From contig CABHPA010000025.1 in the NCBI GenBank assembly GCA_902168245.1, positions 1 through 64,000 of the forward strand: 64,000 nucleotides of DNA. The letters are read 5' to 3'. A program made the translations under genes and the position numbers. The notes under the pieces are model-generated. The model worked only from the letters and a program-made list of their open reading frames with translations, made no database searches and was not told where the DNA came from. The stretch comes from Candidatus Melainabacteria bacterium (lineage in GTDB: Bacteria; Cyanobacteriota; Vampirovibrionia; Vampirovibrionales; Vampirovibrionaceae). Below, in pieces: positions 27,262 to 36,431 of this stretch (within the stretch, counting starts at the first letter, position 1; every line of letters begins with the position of its first letter).

Positions 27262-27669
27262 TTAACGCTTGGAGAACTGGAAGCGTTTACGCGCTTTCTT
27301 GCGACCGTACTTTTTCCGTTCTTTCACGCGGGAATCGCGGGTCATGAAGCCTTCTTTTCGCATAGCGACTTCGTAATCCGGGTTGATCGCAGACAAAGCT
27401 CTGGCAACACCCATGCGAATCGCGAATGCCTGGCCCACAATACCACCACCAGTGGCGTTGACCAGTACATTATAGCGTTCTTCAACACCAGCAGCAGCCA
27501 ATGCCTGCTTAACGGGCATATGCAGCGCTTTGCGGTTGCCCAGATAAAGCTCCATAGACTTACCGTTGATGATGACTTGACCGTTACCGGGAACCAGACG
27601 GACGCGCACGATTGCTTCCTTGCGACGGCCGGTGCCGCGAGTTCCTACTTGTGGATATGTGGCGGCCAT
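27262..27669 (-). CDS. rpsI: 30S ribosomal protein S9
   Basis: The 135-residue protein has the S9 core VGTRGTGRRKEAIVRVRLVPG and the conserved basic tail ending FQFSKR, which reaches the P-site tRNA. It overlaps the end of rplM by one base. It is the last gene of the long minus-strand ribosomal cluster. Confidence 0.98.
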   Translation of the reverse strand: MAATYPQVGTRGTGRRKEAIVRVRLVPGNGQVIINGKSMELYLGNRKALHMPVKQALAAAGVEERYNVLVNATGGGIVGQAFAIRMGVARALSAINPDYEVAMRKEGFMTRDSRVKERKKYGRKKARKRFQFSKR

Positions 27670-28115
27670 TATTCAGCGCCCTCCGTTTCTAATGCGAATG
27701 CTACAGGTTTCTGCGCAGCGTGAGGATGCAGGGCGCCGGCATAAACGTTCAATTTGTTGAATTGCTGACGACCCAATGTGTTATGGGGCAGCATGCCTTT
27801 TACGGCGATTTCAATAATCTTTTCAGGGCGATTGTCTTGCATATCGCGGAATGCAACTGTTCTCAAACCACCCGGATAAGAGGTGTGGCGACGATACAGC
27901 TTGGCATTGTACTTGTTGCCGCTGACTTTTACTTTTTCGGCATTAATGACGATGACAAAATCGCCGGTATCAACGTTGGGCGTGAACTGTGGCTTATGCT
28001 TGCCGCGCAGCAGGTTGGCAATAACGGTAGCCAAGCGACCCAAGGTTTGGCCTTCGGCATCAATTATCCACCAGGTGCGCTCCAGTTCAAGAGGCTTTGC
28101 GGAATAGGTTTTCAT
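27669..28115 (-). CDS. rplM: 50S ribosomal protein L13
   Basis: The start is set at ATG 28115 ([22 protein letters not shown]), which matches the family; the longer frame from 28178 lies inside truA. The 148 residues carry [13 protein letters not shown] and the family end. The start is 29 bases inside truA, with GGAG upstream, so translation is probably coupled to truA. Confidence 0.97.
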   Translation of the reverse strand: MKTYSAKPLELERTWWIIDAEGQTLGRLATVIANLLRGKHKPQFTPNVDTGDFVIVINAEKVKVSGNKYNAKLYRRHTSYPGGLRTVAFRDMQDNRPEKIIEIAVKGMLPHNTLGRQQFNKLNVYAGALHPHAAQKPVAFALETEGAE

Positions 28116-29001
28116 TTTGCAGGGACTCCATTGGTTTAAGGATATTTTTGAGTTGTTGGACGTAAACGTCCTTTTCAAAGAAGTTGAACGGGGACTTGTA
28201 AAGCACTGCCATCAGGCTCAATCCCTCCGGACGGGCTGTCGCGGCAGCTTTCCGGCGATCTCTTTCGGCTAGAACCTGAAGGATGGTTTCGGGAGATAAA
28301 GGATTTTCTGTATGACCGATAGCCATTAATTGGCCAACCAGGTTCCTGACCATTTTATACAGAAAACGGTCGGCGGCAATGTCAAAAATAATGAAATCAC
28401 CGTCCCTGGATACTTCGGCGTGCAAAATATGGCAAATATCGTTGGTTACCGCCGTACCTGAATCTTTAAAGCTCTTAAAATCATGCACACCCAACAGCAA
28501 TTGGGCAGCTTGTGCCATACGCGTTTCGTCTAATAGCTTGGAATGATGCACAGTGGCAACACGGTTAGCCCATACTGAGCGTGTTGCGCCATTGTGAATG
28601 ACATAGCGGTACCATTTACAATGTGCGTCACGGCGACTGTTGAACGTTTGCCCCGCGTTAATGTGCGCGGCTCGCACTGAAATAGTTTCAGGCAATAGTG
28701 CATTAAGTGCCTTTACCAAGTTTTGAACATTGACAAGCGAACCTTCTGCAATGTCAAAATGCCCGACCTGACCGTATGCACTAACACCTGCGTCAGTACG
28801 ACCCGCAAAACTCACTGCTGAGGTTTGGAGATGAAGTTGGCTCAATGCTTCCTGAACCGCTTGTTGAATCGTGGGTTTGCCGGGCTGAAACTGACTGCCA
28901 TAAAAAAAACGGCCACAATACTCAACCAGAAGAGCGACTCTGATCAACTTGTCATTCTCTTCTGGTTGGAAATTTTGAGTATGTACCGTGGTGTCTGTCA
29001 T
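28087..29001 (-). CDS. truA: tRNA pseudouridine synthase A
   Basis: TruA modifies uridines 38-40 of the tRNA anticodon arm. The ATG at 29001 is chosen because AAAAAAGGA precedes it directly and the core begins soon after; this gives 304 residues. Motifs: [18 protein letters not shown], the catalytic Asp in [19 protein letters not shown], and [17 protein letters not shown]. Its place between rplQ and rplM is typical of cyanobacteria. The C-terminus runs 29 bases into rplM. Confidence 0.96.
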   Translation of the reverse strand: MTDTTVHTQNFQPEENDKLIRVALLVEYCGRFFYGSQFQPGKPTIQQAVQEALSQLHLQTSAVSFAGRTDAGVSAYGQVGHFDIAEGSLVNVQNLVKALNALLPETISVRAAHINAGQTFNSRRDAHCKWYRYVIHNGATRSVWANRVATVHHSKLLDETRMAQAAQLLLGVHDFKSFKDSGTAVTNDICHILHAEVSRDGDFIIFDIAADRFLYKMVRNLVGQLMAIGHTENPLSPETILQVLAERDRRKAAATARPEGLSLMAVLYKSPFNFFEKDVYVQQLKNILKPMESLQNENLFRKAS

Positions 29002-29047
29002 TCCTTTTTTCTTTTCAGCTTGCGTTGTTGGCCTGCTTGAGCGCGTT

Positions 29048-29461
29048 TTATTCAGCCAACTCGAATGTGAGTTGAACCAAGGCCATTGGCGCTGCATCTC
29101 CACGACGAGGAGGCATTTGGATGACTCGTGTGTAGCCACCTTTACGGTTGCCAAAGCGAGGGCCGACAGTTTTAAAAATCCGGCGCAATACCGTCTCTGG
29201 AATTTCCCGGTTCTTCTCATCGGTGAAGACTTCGCCCGTCCGGCTGTGGAAAATCAATTTGCGAACTTGACGAATGGCATGGACATCACCGCGTTTAGCC
29301 AAAGTTACAATGCGATCCGCTTCTTTTTTTAATGCTTTGGCACGAACCAAAGTCGTGGTGATTTCATCGTGGGTAAATAAACTCGTAGCCAAGCTGCGGA
29401 TCAGTGCTTTGCGCTGATCTGCGGGCTTACCGAGATGATCGACTTTACAGCGGTGTCTCAT
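29048..29461 (-). CDS. rplQ: 50S ribosomal protein L17
   Basis: The 137-residue protein starts MRHRCKVDHLGKPADQRKALIRSLATSL and has the standard L17 body to GGYTRVIQMPPRRGDAAPMALVQL. It follows rpoA by 36 bases in the same operon. Confidence 0.98.
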   Translation of the reverse strand: MRHRCKVDHLGKPADQRKALIRSLATSLFTHDEITTTLVRAKALKKEADRIVTLAKRGDVHAIRQVRKLIFHSRTGEVFTDEKNREIPETVLRRIFKTVGPRFGNRKGGYTRVIQMPPRRGDAAPMALVQLTFELAE

Positions 29462-29497
29462 GTTTTTTTCCTTTTGATTGCAATAGTTGCTTGATAC

Positions 29498-30478
29498 TTA
29501 TGCTTCAACGTCAACGGGCAGGATAGTACCTTCCGGATCGGGGCGCAGATTCAATCCGAAAGCATGCAAGCGCTCAATAACTTCATCAGAAGACTTTTTG
29601 CCAAAGTTCTTGATGTTAAGCAAATCGTTTTCGGATTTGGTCAGCAATTCGGAAATGCTGTTAATATTGGCGCGCTTAAGGCAATTAAAGGCGCGAACGG
29701 AGAGTTCGAGGTCTTCAATTGTGATGTTGGGTGCCTGAACCTCTTCCTTTTGCTCGGTTTCTTGCTGGGTTTGCGTAACCAGCGTAGGAATGCCGCTGAG
29801 GGAAGCAATTGGCACCAGATGCTCAATCAGCATATTGGCGGCTTGGCTTAATGCACTGCTAACATCCATGCTGCCATTAGACCAGATTTCCAACAGCAGT
29901 TTGTCATAGTCAGTTCGTTGTCCCACCCGGGTATCTTCAACGGTATAGGCGACGCGACGAATGGGCATAAACACTGCATCAAGAGTCAAAGTATCCACTG
30001 CTTTGTTGCTGGTGTTATTGTCGGCTGGAACATAGCCCTTGCCAACTTCAGCAGTCATCACGGCATGAATATTCGCACCTTCGCTTAGTGTGCAAATATG
30101 CCAGTCAGGGTTGATAATCTTGACATCTGCAGGTACTTCAAGATCACCTGCCAAAACAGGGCCGGCTTTCTCTGCGTCTAGACGAATGTACAGAGGTTCG
30201 TCGCTGTTGCTTTTCAGCACCACTCCCTTGAGGTTCAACATTACATCTAGCACATCTTCCACAACGCCCGGAATGGTCGTAAATTCGTGAGTAACGCCTT
30301 CAATGCGAACGGAAGTAATAGCGCAACCTTTTAAGCTGGAAAGCAGTACCCGTCGCAGGGAGTTGCCCAAGGTAGTCCCATAGCCTCTTTCCAAAGGCTC
30401 AATGACAAACTTACCGTAAATAGAACCATCTGAATCCGTGGTGGTATTGACGCATTTAATGTTCAGCTGCTGATCCAT
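29498..30478 (-). CDS. rpoA: DNA-directed RNA polymerase alpha subunit
   Basis: The 326-residue protein has the N-terminal assembly domain (FVIEPLERGYGTTLGNSLRRVLL, residues 23-45) and the C-terminal domain with the helix-hairpin-helix RAFNCLKRANINSISELL that binds UP elements and activators. Length and order are normal. Confidence 0.98.
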   Translation of the reverse strand: MDQQLNIKCVNTTTDSDGSIYGKFVIEPLERGYGTTLGNSLRRVLLSSLKGCAITSVRIEGVTHEFTTIPGVVEDVLDVMLNLKGVVLKSNSDEPLYIRLDAEKAGPVLAGDLEVPADVKIINPDWHICTLSEGANIHAVMTAEVGKGYVPADNNTSNKAVDTLTLDAVFMPIRRVAYTVEDTRVGQRTDYDKLLLEIWSNGSMDVSSALSQAANMLIEHLVPIASLSGIPTLVTQTQQETEQKEEVQAPNITIEDLELSVRAFNCLKRANINSISELLTKSENDLLNIKNFGKKSSDEVIERLHAFGLNLRPDPEGTILPVDVEA

Positions 30479-30534
30479 GAATTTTGTTGCTCCAAAATTA
30501 ATGCTTTTAAATAAAAGAACAAATGCGACTGCTC

Positions 30535-31143
30535 TTAACGAGAATAATACTCGATAATAAGTGCTTCATTAATGGATTGATCCAGATCTTCACGTTCGGG
30601 GACGCTCTTGAACTTGACCACCATATTGTTCTCATCGACTTCCAGCCAGTGAGGGACGACAGCCGTGTGATGTGGGTTACTTTCCTGCAGTTGATTGAGG
30701 AAAGCTCGGCTTTTTTCACGGACCGTCAGGATTTCGCCGGGTTTCATCTGATAAGAAGCGATATCAACCTTTTGGCCATTGACTTGGACATGACCATGGG
30801 CAATCAATTGACGGGCCTGAGGACGGGTAGTGGCAAGCCCTGAACGGTACAGGATATTATCCAGTCGACATTCCAGCAGTTGGAGCAAGATAGTACCTGT
30901 TACGCCTTGTTTACGGACAGCGCGCTCATAGGTGCGACGGAATTGTTTTTCCATCAAACCGTAAGTTCTTCGTACTTTCTGCTTTTCAGCCAGCTGAATA
31001 GCATACTCGGATAACTTCTTACGGGCGGCGCCATGCTGACCAGGGGGATTCGTGTTTTTCATCCGACCAGCTTTTGGACTGATGTCCAGAACCGTACCGG
31101 CTCTACGGCTTTGCTTAAATGTTGATTCGCGATAACGTGCCAA
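30535..31143 (-). CDS. rpsD: 30S ribosomal protein S4
   Basis: The 202-residue protein has the S4 domain RLDNILYRSGLATTRPQARQLIAHGHVQVNG. The N-terminal region has no Cys, so it is the zinc-free type. It is encoded within the alpha operon between rpsK and rpoA. Confidence 0.98.
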   Translation of the reverse strand: MARYRESTFKQSRRAGTVLDISPKAGRMKNTNPPGQHGAARKKLSEYAIQLAEKQKVRRTYGLMEKQFRRTYERAVRKQGVTGTILLQLLECRLDNILYRSGLATTRPQARQLIAHGHVQVNGQKVDIASYQMKPGEILTVREKSRAFLNQLQESNPHHTAVVPHWLEVDENNMVVKFKSVPEREDLDQSINEALIIEYYSR

Positions 31144-31169
31144 AGCGACAACTCCTTTTGGATTTTGGT

Positions 31170-31559
31170 TTAAACTCTACGACGTTTGGGAGGACGACAT
31201 CCATTATGAGGAATGGGTGTAACGTCTTTGATCATGCTGATCTCCAAACCGGCGACCTGGAGGGCGCGGATAGCGGTTTCACGACCAGCGCCAGGACCAC
31301 TGACATAAACTTCTGCGGAACGCATTCCATGATCCATTGCTTTCTTGGCAACAGATTCAGCCGCAGATTGAGCGGCGAACGGAGTCCCTTTGCGAGCACC
31401 CTTGAAGCCTTCTGAACCAGCGCTGCCCCATGCAATGACATTACCTTGGGGGTCGGTGGCAGATACAATGGTGTTGTTAAAGGTGGATTGAATATGAACA
31501 ACACCCTGAAGAATATTTTTCTTCTCTTTACGTTTTGTTTTACCTGGTTTTTCAGCCAT
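31170..31559 (-). CDS. rpsK: 30S ribosomal protein S11
   Basis: The 129-residue protein has the S11 signature from [20 protein letters not shown] to [16 protein letters not shown] at the C-terminus. It is 26 bases upstream of rpsD. Confidence 0.98.
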   Translation of the reverse strand: MAEKPGKTKRKEKKNILQGVVHIQSTFNNTIVSATDPQGNVIAWGSAGSEGFKGARKGTPFAAQSAAESVAKKAMDHGMRSAEVYVSGPGAGRETAIRALQVAGLEISMIKDVTPIPHNGCRPPKRRRV

Positions 31560-31671
31560 TTTGATTCTTTTATCTCCATTAAAGCTTGTGAAATGGTAAA
31601 TCGGGCTTGCGCAATCCAGAAGAGTTAAACAGGAGCCTGATCAGTGTAAGGAAAGTGCCTAGGTATCAGGA

Positions 31672-32040
31672 TTAGGCCTTTTTCTTCATCGGGGCAGAGC
31701 GTTTGCCGCGACGGGTACGGGCGTTGGTTTTGGTGCGCTGGCCACGAACCGGAAGGCCACGCTTGTGACGCTGACCACGGTAGCAGTTGATCTCAATGAG
31801 CCGTTTGATGTTCATACTTTCAGAGCGGCGCAGGTCACCTTCAACTTGGTAGTTCTTTTCGATTTCATCCCGAAGTGCGTTGATTTCAGCTTCGGTCAAA
31901 TCATCAGTGCGCTTGTCGGGATTGATTTTGGTAACTTCCAGAATTTTACGACTGGCGGAAAGGCCAATCCCGAAAATATAAGGAAGGGCAAACAGTAGCT
32001 TTTTGTTTCTGGGGAGGTCGACTCCAACGATTCTAGCCAT
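31672..32040 (-). CDS. rpsM: 30S ribosomal protein S13
   Basis: The 122-residue protein begins [19 protein letters not shown], has the helix-two-turn-helix region and ends with [19 protein letters not shown]. Aggag-like CAGGAGTCCTA precedes the ATG. A separate promoter probably lies in the 267 bases upstream. Confidence 0.98.
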   Translation of the reverse strand: MARIVGVDLPRNKKLLFALPYIFGIGLSASRKILEVTKINPDKRTDDLTEAEINALRDEIEKNYQVEGDLRRSESMNIKRLIEINCYRGQRHKRGLPVRGQRTKTNARTRRGKRSAPMKKKA

Positions 32041-32186
32041 TAGGACTCCTGTTTAACTGGTTTTAACTCGCTTAAACATAGGGGAAAACATAGGACTTCG
32101 GTAACTTGAAGTGAGTGTATACCTAGGAATGATAAAACTAATGTAAAAACAGACGAGGATCAAGGGGGCGCAGAAATTTTGAGGTG

Positions 32187-32214
32187 CTTATATAAACTTT
32201 TGTAATACCATCAA
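32187..32214 (-). promoter_or_regulatory. Candidate promoter for rpsM and downstream genes
   Basis: On the minus strand, TTGATG (32214-32209) and TATAAG (32192-32187) are 16 bp apart, just after a terminator-like hairpin behind rpmJ. It would drive rpsM-rpsK-rpsD-rpoA and so on as a second transcript. Confidence 0.4.
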
Positions 32215-32235
32215 CCGGCCAAGGATCTGATTCTG

Positions 32236-32274
32236 AAATCAAAAAAGCAAAACAGGCCACCTTTTAAGGCAGCC
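32236..32274 (-). terminator. Terminator-like hairpin after rpmJ
   Basis: On the minus strand GGCTGCCT pairs with AGGTGGCC (two G-U pairs) around TAAA, followed by a T-rich tail including TTTTTT. It would end or attenuate the rpsE-rpmJ transcript. Confidence 0.5.
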
Positions 32275-32307
32275 GGTTCGGCCCAGCCTTGAAAACCGGC
32301 CAAAAGC

Positions 32308-32421
32308 CTATCCTTGACGCTGTTTATGCTTGGGATTAGTGCAGATAATCGCCACACGCTTCTTACGGCGTATTACTTTACAATGTTCACACATTTTTTT
32401 GACAGATGTACGGACTTTCAT
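32308..32421 (-). CDS. rpmJ: 50S ribosomal protein L36
   Basis: A 37-residue protein, [19 protein letters not shown] and then [18 protein letters not shown]. It keeps the zinc ligands Cys11, Cys14, Cys27 and His32. It lies 30 bases behind infA, the usual order. Confidence 0.97.
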   Translation of the reverse strand: MKVRTSVKKMCEHCKVIRRKKRVAIICTNPKHKQRQG

Positions 32422-32451
32422 GATGTCTAACCTTCGATTTGTTGAAATTGA

Positions 32452-32667
32452 CTATTTTAACCGGTAGGTAATCCGGCCACGAGTCAAGTCGTACGGTGAA
32501 AGTTCGATCTTGACTTTGTCACCCGGAAGAATCCGGATAAAGTTTTTCCGAATCTTACCAGAAATATGTGCAAGGATCACCAAACCGTTTTCCAACTCAA
32601 CCCGAAACATGGCGTTTGGGAGAGATTCGTGGACAGTGCCTTCCATTTCAATGACATCTTTGGCCAT
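32452..32667 (-). CDS. infA: Translation initiation factor IF-1
   Basis: The 71-residue OB-fold protein starts [21 protein letters not shown] and ends with [14 protein letters not shown], as in all bacterial IF-1. It sits between map and rpmJ. Confidence 0.98.
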   Translation of the reverse strand: MAKDVIEMEGTVHESLPNAMFRVELENGLVILAHISGKIRKNFIRILPGDKVKIELSPYDLTRGRITYRLK

Positions 32668-32710
32668 AGGTATTTTTACTGGTTCCTACACAATGCGACT
32701 GGGCTGATCC

Positions 32711-33475
32711 TCAAGGGAGTAGGGTGAGAATTTCAGGCTCTCCCTTGGTAACCACTACTGTATGCTCAAAATGGGCTGAGGGCAAGTGATCTTTTGTAAT
32801 GACAGTCCACTCATCTTCTGCTGTGTAGACATCGTCGCCACCCAAGTTGAACATGGGTTCGATAGCCAGCACATTGCCCTCTTCCAAGCGGGGGCCACGC
32901 TCACCTGTGCGAAAATTGTGGATGAAAGGCGCCTCATGTGGTTTGCGCCCTACTCCATGACCGCCATAATTCCGCACCATCCCGTAACCGTAATGTAAGC
33001 AGACATCTTCAATAGCCCCGGATATATCTTCTATATGGTTTCCTGGCCACATTTTTGAAATGCCTGCCAAAAGCCCTTCTTCCGTGGCCTTTAGCAAACG
33101 CTCAAGCTCCGGGCTTATTTTTCCTACTCCCCAAGTTACCGCAGAGTCTGAAACCATGCCTTTATAAGTGGTTCCGCAATCGATGCTGACCACATCACCC
33201 TCTTTTAATATTCTCTGTAGGTTGGGGAGGCCATGAACCACCTCATCGTTAACTGAGATGCACAGTGTGGCGGGAAATCCGTACAAGCCCTTAAAGGTAG
33301 GGATTCCACCGGACTTTAGAATGTAAGCTTCCGCAATATCATTCAATTCTTGGGTGCTGACACCTGGCGCGATTGCATCTCGCACTGTAACGTGTGTTTC
33401 CGCATTAATTTTAGCAGCACTGCGGATAAGGCTGATTTCATGTCGGGACTTGCGGTCAATTCGTTGAGAGCTCAT
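32711..33475 (-). CDS. map: Methionine aminopeptidase, type I
   Basis: MetAP removes the N-terminal Met from new proteins. The 254-residue enzyme shows the five metal ligands in place: VSIDCGT, MVSDSAVTW, GHGVGRKPHEAPF, LAIEPM and TAEDEWTV. It lies 10 bases behind adk, in the secY-adk-map-infA order. Confidence 0.97.
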   Translation of the reverse strand: MSSQRIDRKSRHEISLIRSAAKINAETHVTVRDAIAPGVSTQELNDIAEAYILKSGGIPTFKGLYGFPATLCISVNDEVVHGLPNLQRILKEGDVVSIDCGTTYKGMVSDSAVTWGVGKISPELERLLKATEEGLLAGISKMWPGNHIEDISGAIEDVCLHYGYGMVRNYGGHGVGRKPHEAPFIHNFRTGERGPRLEEGNVLAIEPMFNLGGDDVYTAEDEWTVITKDHLPSAHFEHTVVVTKGEPEILTLLP

Positions 33476-33485
33476 TTATAAATTC

Positions 33486-34271
33486 CTACGGTGTCGGAGA
33501 AAGAGTTAGTAAAGGCTGAATATCACTTTCGATTTGCTGTGTAACCTGATCGGGAGCTTGCTCGCCATTGATTTCGGTCAATTGACCCTGCTCGCGAAAA
33601 TAGGCAATCAACGGATCTGTTTCTCTGCTATATTCAGCCAGTCGCTTTTCGACTGTTTGAGGCTCGTCATCCGGCCTGATAATCAAATCGGCGCCATCAA
33701 TGTTACAAATCCATATTTCTCTGCCTTGTGCATCGCTCGCCACACCGCTACCATCGGCTTCTTGCTTTGCCTGTTTAGGCGCAAGCCTGGGGTCGTGAAT
33801 ATTGTAGACATGCCTTGCGTTCTGGGAGCAGAAGCGTCGACCGATCGCCCGTGACTTGACGACTTCCATACTGACATTCAGATAGATGACTTTGGATAAT
33901 TCTGCGCCCCATTCTCTGCACAGTTGACTCAATGCGTTGGCCTGCTCTTTGTTTCTGGGAAAACCATCTAGAATAAAGCCCTTGGCATGAGGATTTTGGA
34001 GAGCCAGTTCCTCAAAGTTCTTTTTGAACACCTTGACAACGGTTTCTATCGGAACCAATTTCCCGTTGCTCATGAAGGACTCTAGTTCTGCCTTCATTTG
34101 AGGGTCTTTGCCTTCTTTCATAATGGCTCGAAAGGTGGCACCCATATCAAAGGTTGGCATTTGATACCGTTGCGACAAAATCTGCGTTTGAGTTCCCTTC
34201 CCACCGTTAGGCGGGGCAATAAATGGGAAAAGCAGTTTGCCCTCTAAAGGTTTCGCAGTTTCAGAAGTACT
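33486..34271 (-). CDS. adk: Adenylate kinase, divergent nucleotide-binding loop
   Basis: Adk balances ATP, ADP and AMP. With the ATG at 34271 (MSTSETAKP) it has 261 residues, longer than the usual 215 or so. LDGFPRNKEQAN, GRRFC and RPDDEPQTVEKRL are family hallmarks. The P-loop reads APPNGGKGTQ instead of GPPGAGKGTQ, the following GDxLR reads MGATFR, and the LID keeps only two of four Cys with an insert of about 15 residues. It lies between secY and map, so it is probably the cell's functional adk despite these changes. Confidence 0.9.
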   Translation of the reverse strand, partial: STSETAKPLEGKLLFPFIAPPNGGKGTQTQILSQRYQMPTFDMGATFRAIMKEGKDPQMKAELESFMSNGKLVPIETVVKVFKKNFEELALQNPHAKGFILDGFPRNKEQANALSQLCREWGAELSKVIYLNVSMEVVKSRAIGRRFCSQNARHVYNIHDPRLAPKQAKQEADGSGVASDAQGREIWICNIDGADLIIRPDDEPQTVEKRLAEYSRETDPLIAYFREQGQLTEINGEQAPDQVTQQIESDIQPLLTLSPTP

Positions 34272-34307
34272 CATAATGATCTGCGCTCTTTCTTTTGTTT
34301 TGGTCAC

Positions 34308-35663
34308 TTATTTTAAAAAGCCTTGATATTGCCGGGCCAGTAAATGTACCCTGATTTGGTTGACGGTATCAAGCGCAACGCCGACCATGATGATGAGAGA
34401 AGTTGCGCCAAGGCCCGCTAGAGTTGAAATGCCGGTAATACTGGTAGCTGAACTTGCAACCAGCGTGATAATCGCCAATGCAAATGCACCAATAAACGTA
34501 GTACGACTTAAAATCTCTTCCAGCTTTTCTGCCGTGGGACGACCTGGCTTGATACCCGGGATTGAACTGCCGTACTTTTTGAGGTTATCGGCGATTTCTT
34601 TGGGCTGCATGCTGGGTACAATGGATGAATAGAAAAACGTAAAAAATACAATCAGCAGAAACTCAACGACAATATATGCAGGTTTGCCAGCCGCCAAATA
34701 AATGTCGTAAAAATCCACAACGCTTCTCATAAAGCCCATGGTGTGCTGTTGTTTGAGAATCGCGAAAATAGTGCTAGGAAAAGCCAGGACTGCAAACGCG
34801 AAAATGATGGGCATTACGCCAGAAGGATTGATCTTAAAGGGTATATGGGTATTTTGGCCGCCGTAAACCCGATTACCCACTTGCCGCTTGGCGCTCACAA
34901 TGAAAATTTTGCGGGTTGATTCCTGCAAAACGATAATTGCCCCGATGGTGACCAGGTAAATCAGCAGAAGGATGACCAGAAAGAATGATTTTTGGGCGTC
35001 ACCGGAAACCAGAGTCTCTGTTTTTCCCCAATAGAAGGGGATTCGGGATAAGATGCCCGCAAAAATCAACAACGAGCCGCCATTGCCAACGCCTCGCTCG
35101 GTAATCATCTCGGCGACCCATAAAGCAAAAATAGCGCCAGCCGTTAACGTCAACGTGGATTGAACATAAAACACCCATGGCTGAATGTTGGGATCAATCG
35201 CCCCAACACTTCCCACCAAGCGCATAATCAACCCTGCCTGGAAAATAGCCAGCACCACGGCCAAGTAGCGGGTATACTGGGAGATTTTCCGGCGGCCAGC
35301 CTCGCCTTCTTCTTTCTGCAATTCCTCCAACCGGGGAATAACCACCGTTAAAAGTTGCATAATGATGGAGGCGGTGATGTAAGGGCCGATCCCAAGAGCC
35401 AGAATGGACACACTGGTAAGGGCGCCACCGGAAAACATGTCCAGAAAGCCCAGCATTTGGTTGCCGAGCAGTCCGGAAATTTTTTCAGGGTGAACGCCCC
35501 AGACTGGCACTTGCGCACCAAGTCTGAATACAGCAATCAGGATTGCCGTGAATATCAGTTTGCTTTTGAGGCCGGAAGCTTCCCACATCGCCTTGATGTC
35601 GTCAAATCCCGGTACAGAACCTGCTTTGGGCTTAGCCACCCGAAGAATCCTCTTTGAAAACAA
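34308..35663 (-). CDS. secY: Protein translocase subunit SecY
   Basis: SecY is the channel of the Sec translocon. The 451-residue protein has ten hydrophobic helices, the plug region after FRLGAQVPVWGV, LGIGPYITASIIMQLL, and the C-terminal GISTLAGLGATSLIIMVGVALDT. It follows rplO, the standard place. Confidence 0.98.
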   Translation of the reverse strand: MFSKRILRVAKPKAGSVPGFDDIKAMWEASGLKSKLIFTAILIAVFRLGAQVPVWGVHPEKISGLLGNQMLGFLDMFSGGALTSVSILALGIGPYITASIIMQLLTVVIPRLEELQKEEGEAGRRKISQYTRYLAVVLAIFQAGLIMRLVGSVGAIDPNIQPWVFYVQSTLTLTAGAIFALWVAEMITERGVGNGGSLLIFAGILSRIPFYWGKTETLVSGDAQKSFFLVILLLIYLVTIGAIIVLQESTRKIFIVSAKRQVGNRVYGGQNTHIPFKINPSGVMPIIFAFAVLAFPSTIFAILKQQHTMGFMRSVVDFYDIYLAAGKPAYIVVEFLLIVFFTFFYSSIVPSMQPKEIADNLKKYGSSIPGIKPGRPTAEKLEEILSRTTFIGAFALAIITLVASSATSITGISTLAGLGATSLIIMVGVALDTVNQIRVHLLARQYQGFLK

Positions 35664-35682
35664 TCAACCTTTTTATTGTACT

Positions 35683-36186
35683 CTACGCTTCGGCGCCAAT
35701 CAGCTTAACGGTGCCACCAACAGCCTCGATTTTAGCTTTGGCGGAGGGGGTCACGTAATGGGCTTCCACGGTCAATGCGCGTTTGACTTCGCCATTGCCC
35801 AGTAAGCGTACGCCATCATGCTTGCTTTTCATCAGTCCGCCGGTCAGCAGCAGTTCATAGGTCAATTCGTTTTCTTCAGGCAACAGGATTTGCTCCAGAT
35901 CGCCGATATTCACTTCCAGCCAGTTTCTGCGGTTGATAACCCGGAAGCCGTTAATTTTGGGCATCCGGCGGTATCCAGGCATCTGCCCGCCTTCGAAACC
36001 GCGTTTGCGAGAACGACCGGAGCGCTGGCCTTCACCATTGTGACCACGGTTACTGGTTTTACCGGCCCCGCTGGCGCGACCGCGACCAACACGCAATTTG
36101 TTTTTGGTGGCTCCCTTGGCAGGACGCAAATCCGTTAAGGAAAGGGTAATAGCTTCAGCTTCAGGTTTTTCGGCTTGTTTTGCCAT
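35683..36186 (-). CDS. rplO: 50S ribosomal protein L15
   Basis: ATG 36186 (MAKQAEKPEAEAITLSL), with GAGG upstream, gives 167 residues; the longer frame runs into rpmD. The L15 signature is RVGRGRASGAGKTSNRGHNGEG and GFEGGQMPGYRRMPK. The N-terminus is about 20 residues longer than in most bacteria. Confidence 0.97.
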   Translation of the reverse strand: MAKQAEKPEAEAITLSLTDLRPAKGATKNKLRVGRGRASGAGKTSNRGHNGEGQRSGRSRKRGFEGGQMPGYRRMPKINGFRVINRRNWLEVNIGDLEQILLPEENELTYELLLTGGLMKSKHDGVRLLGNGEVKRALTVEAHYVTPSAKAKIEAVGGTVKLIGAEA

Positions 36187-36188
36187 GA

Positions 36189-36401
36189 TTATGCGACCTC
36201 CACGGTGAGCAAATGGGAAATTTTGTTGATCATGCCCCGAATAATCGCGGTGTCGTAGTGAACCACGCTTTTTTGGGACTTGGTCAGCCCAAGAGCTTTT
36301 GCCACGCGGCAATGCTTTTCCGGGCGGCCAAGCAGGCTGCGAGTCAGCGTGATTTTGAGCTGACGATCGCTTTTTTGTTGTTCGGATTGCTTAGAGGACA
36401 T
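36189..36401 (-). CDS. rpmD: 50S ribosomal protein L30
   Basis: The 70-residue protein has a 15-residue polar N-terminal extension and then the L30 core LKITLTRSLLGRPEKHCRVAKALGL to RGMINKISHLLTVE. Cyanobacteria lack rpmD in this cluster, so its presence argues for a non-photosynthetic relative rather than a true cyanobacterium. Confidence 0.95.
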   Translation of the reverse strand: MSSKQSEQQKSDRQLKITLTRSLLGRPEKHCRVAKALGLTKSQKSVVHYDTAIIRGMINKISHLLTVEVA

Positions 36402-36431
36402 TGGAATTTCTCCAGACGTTTCAAATAGGGT

